DNA of 27,528 bases from positions 1 through 27,528 of the forward strand of contig LRSR01000741.1 in the NCBI GenBank assembly GCA_001579985.1, read 5' to 3'. Within the stretch, counting starts at the first letter, position 1. The number at the start of each line of letters is the position of its first letter. The position numbers were made by a program, and so were the translations under genes. The notes beneath the pieces are model-generated. The model was not told where the DNA came from. It was given only the letters and a program-made list of their open reading frames with translations, and made no database searches. Of the stretch, positions 8,671-17,251 are shown piece after piece. Source of the DNA: Hypsibius dujardini. Its lineage: Eukaryota; Tardigrada; Eutardigrada; Parachela; Hypsibiidae.

Positions 8671-11119
8671 AGTCTCTCTGTCTGTCTGTCTGCCTGGCTG
8701 CCTGGCTGGCTGGCTGTCTGTCTGTCTATTTGTTTGTCTGTCTGTCTGTCTGTCTATCTTCCCACCATAACGTTCGTTCAATAGTATCTACCTCTTTCCA
8801 CTGCCTGCACACAAGTAGGACCATTGTGACACAGTACAGTAGGCAAGGAAAGATCTCTGGGAAGTCATTGCGGTTGGCCGCCTCGAACTGTACCCATATT
8901 GTCCGAAGATATGTCAGCATCGTTTCTCGGACGAGATAAACTATAACGACATTGGACAATGAAGTTACTTTTCTGGTTGGTGTTGATAGATGGATAACTC
9001 ACCTTCATAATCCTTTTCGCTCATTATGTGAGCCCACTGACAGTTTGGTTTTTGAAGAAGTCCCAACTTTTATCCAGTTTCACTTCTGGATTCAGATCCT
9101 CTTCGATGCACTGTTGAAGATACACCGAGCCTCGGGTCACCTCTCGTAATAAGTTTGCTGATAATATCTGCAGAAACTGCAACCAGCAAAGGATCTGTCA
9201 GAACTGTAAACCTTGATCGGTTCACCGCTAAAATATTTTTACATAATCATAGAATGCGTTCGCGCCAAGAAGGTCCTTAGCCAGAAAGCAGCAATTGCCC
9301 GTCATAAAAAGAGTGTTTAGAAGGTCGTGATGGTCAGGGCCAGTTCGTAGAATACTGTCGGCAATCTGAAAGCGCTTGTCTTTACTGGTAAGCACAAAGC
9401 GCTACTCGTACTGTAGGTACACACAGGCTAAAGGCTCAAACATTGAAATAGACAATAAGCACGCACGTAGACAATGTTACAGACACAGACACAGACACCG
9501 AGACAGACACAGACACAGAAACCGAGACAGACACAGACACGACAGACACAGACACAGACACAGACACAGACACAGACACAGACACAGACACAGACACAGA
9601 CACAACACAGACAGACACAGATACAGACACAAATGTAGACATCAATGCTTACCATTCCTGGCTGGCTTTGCAAATGATACACTAAGGCACGGTGTACGTA
9701 AAAAAACTGACCTGGGAGCATAATATGGCCCTTGCTGCGTCGAACTGGCCTTCATGAATCAGCTGATTTGCCAGCACTCTTTGTAGATCCGCTTCGTATT
9801 CTTTCGGGAGAGAATTATTTAACTTGTCCATCTTGATGTAGTTTATCAGCCCGGTGTAAAACTTGCTGCGTTCCAGTTTTCCCCGCGCCAGATACGCTTC
9901 CGCCATGATTAAATACGGCCTGATCACTTGTACACAATGCAAGCCATGCATTTCGTTCACCAACTTTTGCGCCAGCAGGGAACAGGGAATGGCGAAGGAA
10001 TAGTTCCCGCGTATTAGATAGCGTTTTGACATATTGTTTGCCACATTCAGCAGGATAACCTTTACATTTCCAGACCACTTTTGTTCAAGTTTCTCAGCAA
10101 ACCCTTCGGAGAAATTCAAACTTTCCCACCTTTCGCATCCTGATGTTTTCCGCTACTTCCTCCTTGGAGAACCGCCGCCATTGGACGCGCTTCACATCGG
10201 GATTCCTTACAATCATCAGCTTCACACAGACAAACTTATGGATGGCGTGAAAGTCCATCATACAATGCTTCTCGCAGCTGCAAAGCTGAACGGGCGTTAC
10301 GTCGCATCAGCAGTTAACACAAGAATGACAGTTCCTGCTATCGATCATTCGCTTAATTATGATCATTTAAAAGTAAGCCTTGCATTGAAAGCTTATTTCC
10401 GGCTGACCAACAGCCAAGATAAAGCAAAAAATAAGCAAAGAAGGTCATAATTTGTTTAGTTTGCGATTGCCAGCCTAGTCCATGAAAAAAAACTTTGGCA
10501 TCGGGAACCGAAGCATGAAAGCTCTTTTGTTTTCCCGGGAGGAGGTGGATTTGGACACAGTCCGAAGATCCCCCCTCCCAGGATAGAGGGAGGAGCGACT
10601 CGGAAGGGATGAACACTGACCACTCGAAACTGACCATTGGTTCTCTGACGGCGGCGCCGTTAACGGGAATTAACTTTGTTAATTCGCATTATGACAAATA
10701 CGTTTTCACATAGATAAGTTAAGTATAATAATAATGTATCTAATACCTAAGACAAATCTTAGTTATAATAATATATGACTATAACTGAATGTAATCATGT
10801 CTAGTTAATACACGATTTAGAATGAAAGTACCTACCAGTAATAGGTTTCTTTGCAGACACCGCACATAAACTTAGGTAGCTGACCGCAGAGCTCGCAGCA
10901 GAAATGCGCCCGTTTAATGTGCTCAATGGGAATCTTCACCGTGACCTGGGGCTTGCCGATCTTAGGCTTTATAATGTCCTGCGCGTTATCAATCACCCGC
11001 AGGCTCGGCTTGTACGCTGGCACCGGGACGATGGGTTTTTCCAGCAGTTCGTCGAAAGTCATCCCAGCCACACCGGGCTGAATTAGATCAAGCCTGCGTT
11101 TGTCAATTTGATCAGCCAT
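8208..11119 (-). CDS. ZMYND12: ZMYND12 homologue (MYND zinc finger + TPR-like, axonemal)
   Basis: In animals and algae ZMYND12 is an axoneme-associated protein that works with TTC29. Minus-strand exons: 11119-10836, 10277-10130, about 10059-9712, 9401-9243, 9176 to about 9026, about 9040-9003, 8940-8792 and 8597-8208. The MYND finger is split by intron 1: Cys75, Cys78, Cys86, Cys89, Cys95, His99, His108, Cys112, with TYYC and a His at the fifth ligand, as in human ZMYND12. A 70-residue N-terminal extension precedes it. TPR-like helices follow (MSKRYLIRGNYSFAIPCSLL; YLIMAEAYLARGKLERSKFY), in register with the human protein, and an 80-residue Lys/Glu-rich tail ends it. Two uncertainties remain. 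The intron near 10060-10129 has weak sites (alternative acceptor giving start 10092). At 9022-9026 the frame hits TAA overlapping an ATG (TAATG), while homology resumes in another frame. First exon phases (TG|C) and exons 7-8 are solid. Confidence 0.8.
8633..8757. repeat. CTGT/CTGG microsatellite
   Basis: A (CTGT)n run is interrupted by CTGG and CTAT variants, inside the last ZMYND12 intron (8598-8791). Confidence 0.9.
9478..9635. repeat. ACAGAC hexanucleotide array
   Basis: (ACAGAC)n with ACCGAG interruptions lies in ZMYND12 intron 3 (9402-9711). It yields long spurious frames on both strands. Confidence 0.9.
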
Positions 11120-11358
11120 TTTTCCGAGCTTTTTCCCTACATTTGTCCACGCAAATTAAAGTAACTGCGACGTGTATATCGGTACAATACTTAACGTTCA
11201 ACAATCGTTTCCAAGTGATAGAATCGAGTTGCGACAGCCAAATCCGTTCTCATGACTCACACTACACTTTGATCAGGACTTAATTGTTTCCTCAACATAT
11301 ACAACAAGGATAAGTTTATTGTTTCTGTTAGTAGGCTATATATTGCGCGTCAACGAGA
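11120..11358. promoter_or_regulatory. 239-bp divergent promoter region
   Basis: The start codons of ZMYND12 (minus, 11119) and of the small coiled-coil gene (plus, 11359) are only 239 bp apart, so the promoters probably overlap. I see no clear TATA box; the sequence is A/T-rich and includes TCACACTACACTTTGATC near 11257. The call rests on gene arrangement. Confidence 0.4.
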
Positions 11359-12256
11359 ATGGCATTCTACTGCAGACAACGAGATCTGAACGAGGTCAAG
11401 TACGTTTTACGTGATCAAGGTACACAGTCTGTACTATTGCTAGACTCTGCTGAAAATGCAGTTATGTAACATATATATATGTAAAAAATATATATAACAA
11501 AATAAAGCAGTTGAAAGTAATGAAGCGCCATTTTTTCGTTTCATCGTCCCCTAAATCAGCACATAAAATTACGGACCTTACGAAACTAATGGAGACGCTA
11601 GCGCACAGTGTGTCAACCGATCCTAATCCGGATACTGATCGTTCCTTTTCAACCTTGAATCAGACGATTCGATCTGGAATGGGTACTGAGATATTTTATG
11701 TAGCGAGTCTTTTTGCTTCCATCATGTGGGCTAACTAAGTCTTGCACTTTTGGTTTCCATGTAGTGTAGTTGACTGGGACGATGGACGTACCACTCAGCA
11801 AGTGCTTCGTCCGATCACAATGGAAGAACAGCTCAAACAGCAACTTCAAATTGCTGGAACCTTGCTGTACAAATTGGTTAGCGAATCGCATCAGCTTGAA
11901 ATGGAAAGGCAATTGCTCGTGCAAGAGAATGCTAAACTCCACGGTTTGTTCGTGAAATCACTTGACGGTTAATCACGTCGCGTGTCATTGGTAGTTGTCA
12001 CGTCATCGTCATGTCACTTGTATTTCTAGAGCGGTTGTCAGTCTTAGAACGAATGGCCACGCTGTCAGGATCACCACTGCTCAGCTCAAACCCTCTCCCG
12101 GCTCCGTGTCGTTCGAACAATCCGAACGATGTAAGAACTAATGTGACGAATTCGGATTTTCCCAAGACATTCGACCACGTCAGACAACGTCCCGATGTTG
12201 CAAACGATCCTTCTAACGACAGCGTCTGGGATCTTCTTATCAACCCCAAAATATAA
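11359..12256 (+). CDS. Small coiled-coil protein, unrecognised
   Basis: Four exons, 11359-11419, 11518-11682, 11770-11943 and 12030-12256 (stop 12254-12256), encode about 208 aa. Each junction is a phase-1 join restoring a codon (G|TA, G|TT, G|AG). Donors GTACAC, GTACTG and GTTTGT and acceptors TTGTAG-like are acceptable, but the acceptor of exon 2 (GAAAG at 11517) is weak. The third exon gives a clear amphipathic helix (TMEEQLKQQLQIAGTLLYKL, then EMERQLLVQENAKL), predicted coiled coil, continuing into exon 4. The last 60 residues are Asn/Ser/Pro-rich and end in a WDLL motif. I cannot assign a family. Shares a divergent promoter region with ZMYND12, so a flagellar role is possible by context only. 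Its 3' end faces the next gene at 66 bp. Confidence 0.6.
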
Positions 12257-12322
12257 CATCCTTCAAAATTTTCAAAGTTTTCCACGATAAAACTTTTCGT
12301 TTTCGAACGGAAAATTTCCAGG

Positions 12323-15300
12323 TTAGGACATTGTTTTCGCTTTCAGCTCGTTCTGCAAACGTTTGACTTGCTTATTCAGTTCTTCGAAGTACCGGTGCGG
12401 GTTCTTTTTCGCCACTTGAAATTTCCGTTTCCACTTTAGAATATCCACAGATTTCCGTTCGTTCGCCTCTCTCGAGTCCTGCGCTAAGGGCAACTGAATC
12501 CGTCGCAAATCATCCAACTGTCCCGCCATAGCATCGGCGTTTGAAGTGACTACACACAATATTGCTATATTATGTAACTGCATTTCTCGACCTAAAATTC
12601 TGGCAATTCTAAAATTCTAGCAATGGAAATGGAAATGGAAATGGAAATGGAAATGGAAATGGAAATGGAAAATTTCATGGCGGGTTTCCCAAACCTTTAG
12701 AATTTTTGTTTTCTATTGCTGCCTTCATCGTCTCCAGTTTCGCAATCACAACGGCTTGTTCTAGTTTGAAATCAGAAACTGGATTAATTAACACAGCTAA
12801 TGATGAAACGCATTTATGTGTTACCCTGAAGGACTTTCTGATCCGCTGCTGCACCGTCCGCACAAAGATCACAACGCGACTTCATGGCCTCTGCTTTCTC
12901 CCTCAAATCTGCATGATGTTTTTCTTGTTTGCTCACGACTTTCTGCTCGGTCTCCTTAAGCTTACCCTCCGCGCATTCGACTTGCTCCTTAACGCCCTTG
13001 ACTGCATCAAGCTTAGCTTTGACCATTCCGAGGTCTGCCTCAAGACTTTCAGCCTTCCTCTTGAGAATTGACACTGCGGATTCCAGCGCGACAGATTTCG
13101 TCTTACCGGCTTCGGTCGCGCCTTTCTACGACAACAGGGAGGGTTTGTTTACAGCAGGTTAAATGATCACGTGACGTCGTTAAGCGTTAAATGCGATCTG
13201 TATTTCCGCTATTTTCAAAAGTTAGCGTTTGTATTTCCCGGATAGATTTCACATTTTGGTTTTATGTTTTCCATCCTGCCAAACATTAAAATGGATTAGG
13301 AAATTTATTTCTATTTCGATTGATCTATTGGAGGTGGGGATCCGTTGGCAAGGGAGTTTACTGCTGCCATTTGCGTGGATGCGGTTGATTCTGCGCCATT
13401 TTCCCCTGTACCGTACGCTCGCGATCTCAAGGGGCACTTTTTTGCCCTAGGCGTGCATTCCGCCCGCCTTGCGCCGTATATTTAGACCGGTGTGTGTGTG
13501 TATGTGCTGCACTGAGGCGGCACTTAGCTGCCCCTTGAGATCGCGAGCGTACGGTATTTTTCTGTATTTTCGATCCCTCTTAGACTTAGGTCAAAGTGTG
13601 TTTTTTTCAGCCATCTGCTATTTTCCTTTTACCAAAATTTAAGGAAATTTCTTGTTGCTTTTCTTTTCCCTTGCGTGTTTCGATGATGCATGCTTATGTT
13701 TTCTTAAAAGCCGCTCGCTGTAAGATGGGACCTATATTACCCGTTGTACCTACGGTTGATTGGTTGATTGATATGGGACCTATTTTACCCGTTGTACCTA
13801 CGGTTGATTGGTTGATTGATATGGGACCTATTTTACCCGTTGTACCTACGATTGATTGGTTGATTGATATGGCGTTATAAGTTTATTAGGTTTAACACAA
13901 TATTAGCGCTTTATTGATTGATTGATTTGGTTCTACAAATTGCAGGTCTGATAACTTTTATTGCTGTAATTTTTGGGTGCAACATAACCTGCCTTATGTC
14001 GTAAATTTACTATAAAAACTCGAGTCACTGTTTGTGGTGACGTACCAAGTTCTCTAGCAAGATGGGGTGCTCTTGTCGTTTTTGAATCTGCCTGAGTTTC
14101 CTCTCGGTTAGACGCGCCTGTTTGTCCTTGCGTTTCTCGAACAGATCCCGTTCGGATTCTTCGTACAGCCGAGTTTCTTTGCGTAGCTCTTCCACTATGA
14201 CTGAGTGCTCTTGCTGGCAGATGTACAACTCACTGGTCAGCGCCTGATGCTGAAGACTAGAGGCGTTATTCAATGCATGTTGCTCCGCTTTGCGCTTTGA
14301 AATGGCTTGGCGCAAGCTTAAAGCCTATATAAAACTTGTCCATAACATAATTATATTGCATTAATGGAATCATCAGGCATGTCAAATTGTTCCTTAAACG
14401 AACCAGCTCGACCTTCTCAACGCCTTGTACCTGGCGGTCCTTAGTCATCAAAAGCTCGGAATAATTCCTGTCCATCTCCTGCGAGCGAGCGATCTTGCCT
14501 TGACATAGTTCGACGTCCTTTCTCCGCGTTGCTTCCCTCTTAACCTTGCAGTCCTCAATGTAGAACTTTGAGCATTGAATGCACTTTCGTTTTGCGGTTA
14601 TATTGGACTGCGTTTCGTGATGATGAACCGAAACGCTTTCGTGCTTCATTTCAATCGGCGCCTAAGAAGGGCAGAATTGATTTTGCGAGCGCGCAGTTGA
14701 GCTTCAAGGCAGGGACTACTTTAGTGTGTAAACCTAACACAAAATGTATAAAACTAAAGCATTGTGCGTAAATCTAAATTCTCCCTTAAAATAGTCCCTG
14801 TTTCAAGGAAGTGCCCAACGGGACGGCACTCATATACTCAACATTTGTACGGTTAAACGCGCACCCTGTTCTTTATAATTTGTGGAAGCAGCTTGAACGA
14901 TTCCCGAACATCTTCAGCTTTGCGTTTGGCTGTGGTAAGCCGAACCCGGACCGCGTCGGTGTCGTCTGTGACCTTTTGAAATGTCTCCGCCGCACGTCTC
15001 AGGCTGACATCGTCGGCGGTCAGCTTTAGGATCAATTCATGTGAAATCAATTGATAAAGACACGGTCATGTGTGGATGTGACTGCAAAGTACCTCTGACT
15101 TGAGTCTGACCAGTTCCTTGACGAGGCTGTGGAATTCAACCGAGATCTACCCAAATTATCCCTTTAAACTAGACACGTTTATGCGACAGGAGAGTGTAGA
15201 AAGAGCAGGCATATTCCCACGTGTCTGGAAATACCTTGACCGTTTGTCTTCCGTTAGCCATTCAAGTATACGAAATAAGGCGCAACAACGATCAAACGTC

Positions 15301-15402
15301 TGATTCACATTCCGATAGTACGGGTGCTTTGCTTTCCTCGAGTCGTAACAATGCAGCAGTCGTGTTTTGTATAATTTGCCGTACATTTGCCGTATCGTCC
15401 AT
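12323..15402 (-). CDS. Coiled-coil protein, unrecognised (at least 8 exons)
   Basis: Minus-strand exons with matching phases: 15126-15093, 15023-14865, 14661-14431, 14324-14046, 13125-12825, 12778-12695 and 12549-12323 (stop 12323-12325), about 437 residues. The 5' end is less sure. ATG 15400-15402 opens MDDTANVRQIIQ, and a further exon at about 15299-15235 (donor GTATTT) fits the phase of 15126. Nearly the whole product is Lys/Glu/Arg-rich heptad sequence without Pro, for example VEELRKETRLYEESERDLFE and ECAEGKLKETEQKVVSKQEK, so it is a long coiled coil. The last exon carries a basic patch (ILKWKRKFQVAKKNPHRYF). It could be a centrosomal, kinetochore or flagellar structural protein; I cannot choose. 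The large intron 13126-14045 holds a MITE and a 48-bp tandem repeat. Confidence 0.65.
12622..12668. repeat. (GGAAAT)n hexanucleotide repeat
   Basis: Seven to eight copies of ATGGAA/GGAAAT lie in the last intron of the coiled-coil gene. Confidence 0.9.
13411..13554. mobile_element. TA-flanked MITE with perfect 26-bp terminal inverted repeats
   Basis: The left end, CCGTACGCTCGCGATCTCAA followed by GGGGCA (13411-13436), is exactly repeated in inverse at 13529-13554. TA dinucleotides abut both ends (13409-13410, 13555-13556), as expected for Tc1/mariner-type insertion. It is 144 bp with no coding capacity, inside an intron of the coiled-coil gene. It is related to the element at 17808-18039. Confidence 0.88.
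13725..13872. repeat. Three tandem copies of a 48-bp unit
   Basis: Units begin ATGGGACCTATTTTACCCG and end with TTGATTGGTTGATTGAT. As 48 is divisible by three, it reads as a 16-residue repeat on the plus strand, but it is intronic. The intron's remainder (13126-14045) shows nothing else apart from the MITE. Confidence 0.9.
14702..14811. mobile_element. MITE-like inverted repeat, 110 bp
   Basis: The left end CTTCAAGGCAGGGACTACTT matches the reverse complement of the right end (CTTCCTTGAAACAGGGACTA) with a few mismatches over about 22 bp. It sits in the intron between exons 15023-14865 and 14661-14431 of the coiled-coil gene. No coding capacity. Confidence 0.55.
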
Positions 15403-15699
15403 TTCTAATGCTCAAAGCCAGGCTTAAGCTCAACAGTACCCAGTGCACGTCAGAGCGACAAACTACATTGTACTAGAACGCCAGCTCCGTCTTTCCAGCC
15501 ACGGTCGTGGTGAAATAGCAACTTAAGTTCGATTCGTTCGATAAGTTCGATTCGACTAAGCAAAGAACAAAAGCGGCAATCAATCAGTTCCCACGGCAAC
15601 AATAAAGCATTGAAACGCTAGCAAAAGATAGTCACAGTCATGGGATCATAGATTTGGCGCACTTAATGTGAACAATGCGCTACATGACTCGGAAATAAC

Positions 15700-15995
15700 A
15701 CCGTTTTTTGGAAAACGCTGGATTCCAAGATTTTTGACACCATTCTACTCCGAATTCAATGTGAAATAGATTGACATCAGCAGAACCTTTTTTCGATGGC
15801 AGGGGGCGGAGCTATGGGCTAGTTTCAATCTAGGCTTCCAAGTAACATTGCAGAAATGGCCCATAGTTCCGCCCCCTGGCATCCAAATAAGATGCTGCTA
15901 ATTTCAATCGATTCCAAACCAAATTTGGAGTGAAAGGGTTTCGAAAATCTTGGAATCAAAGATCTTCCAAAAGAAGGATGTTTTTACAGTGGTTG
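15700..15995. mobile_element. Fold-back element, family with GGCGGAGCTATGGG core
   Basis: Arms of more than 120 bp pair around a centre near 15850. The inner arms, GGCAGGGGGCGGAGCTATGG (from 15799) and its near-complement CCATAGTTCCGCCCCCTGGC, are strongest; the outer arms share GATTCCAAGAT. The same core and the outer TTTTTACAGTG motif recur in the element at 25633-26438. Confidence 0.75.
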
Positions 15996-16504
15996 GTGAA
16001 AAAAAAGGTGAAACTTTGAAAACGATGCTGATCAATCAATCAAGCCCAGGGCTGTAGCACAAAGTGGTGCGGGAGTTTTTTTCTTGTTTATTTTTGTCTG
16101 AAACCGCGGATGTGATCTCGAGCTCGAGACCCCAATGTGAAATCATGATATATGAACAGATGTTTGTGAAAAAAAAACTCCACTTCGATCGGGAGGGAAA
16201 ATCTCCGTTTTTGCCCAAGTTAGGTTTGCCGTTCCGAGCAGGCGTTGGGCTGAGCGTCATGGCCGGCCAACGCTTACATGTGGCCGTAAGGCCGAGCTGC
16301 TCCTGCAGCGCTAACAGCGACACCTCCACACCGGAGGGTAGGTGGGTCATCAGTATGGCTTCGGGCTTGCCAGGTGCGGCTTCCATATGCGGGCAAACGA
16401 TTGCACGATTCAAGCAGGAAAAAAACACTGATCTTTTTGCTGTAATTCTAAGTCTCGACCAAAGTGCACTAGTACCAGAAATTTAATAGCAGATAATAGA
16501 ACCT

Positions 16505-16950
16505 CATAGTAAATCCAGCAGATTCAACAGAACAGAAAAGCACAACACAGAACGGAGCGGAACAGGACATGACAAACAAAACATCACTGAACGAACAGAA
16601 CATAATATAAGATATTATAGCAGAATCGAACAGCATAGAACGGAAAGGAACGGAATTTAGTAGAACGGGACATGACAGAATAAAACAACACTGAACAGAC
16701 GTAACACAACATGAGATATCAAAACATTACATAACGTAACAGAACAGAACAAAACAGAACAGAACAAAACAGAACAGAACGTAACAGAACATAACATAAC
16801 AGAACAGAACAGGACAGAGCCAAACAGAAAAGGCCAGAACAAAACAGAACCGAACCGAACATCACAGAGTAGAACTAAATAGAACTGAGCAGAACTGAGC
16901 AGGACAAAACAGAACACAACAGAACCTCACAGCACAGCACAGAACAAATC
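16505..16950. repeat. Degenerate AGAAC/ACAGA pentanucleotide satellite
   Basis: About 450 bp is built almost wholly from AGAAC, AAAAC, GGAAC and CATAAC words. It is purine/cytosine-rich on the plus strand with very few T. The open minus-strand frame across it is repeat-derived. Confidence 0.88.
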
Positions 16951-17251
16951 AGCTATGGTACAGTACAAGAAAGTCAGTGGCAAAAGTCAGGCTAGATCGA
17001 TTTGAAATTGAACAGAATTTTGTGCCTGTACAGGTCCCATCTCAGACGTGGGACCAAGTTTTTCTTCACAAATGCGAATCCACACAGACACTTGGCCGTC
17101 GAATACACCTACTTACTTGTTAGAAAGAAAAGAAGTTCCATTGTCTTTGTTGCTCGGCAAACGGTAGTGACGTAGTCTGACGCAGAGTTCCCGTTTCTGT
17201 TATACCGTTTTCCTCCGAAACTACTATGGCGTCTAGTCACAGCCCCCATCA

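Larger units (their letters stand above)
15403..17251. other. Divergent intergenic region without a supported gene
   Basis: It separates the minus-strand coiled-coil gene from the plus-strand gene at 17252. It contains a fold-back element (15700-15995), a GC-richer patch at about 16195-16400 open on both strands, and an AGAAC-type satellite (16505-16950). The patch has a protein-like minus frame (EAILMTHLPSGVEVSLLALQ) but no convincing splice partners or homology, so I do not call it. Confidence 0.5.

Noticed and set aside
9428-9721. Cys/Val-rich minus-strand protein
   Set aside because: Translation of the ACAGAC hexanucleotide repeat in a ZMYND12 intron.
16036-16486. Coding exon(s) in the GC-richer patch on either strand
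   Set aside because: Both strands are open, no consistent exon chain can be built, and no family is recognised. Left as a weak possibility only.
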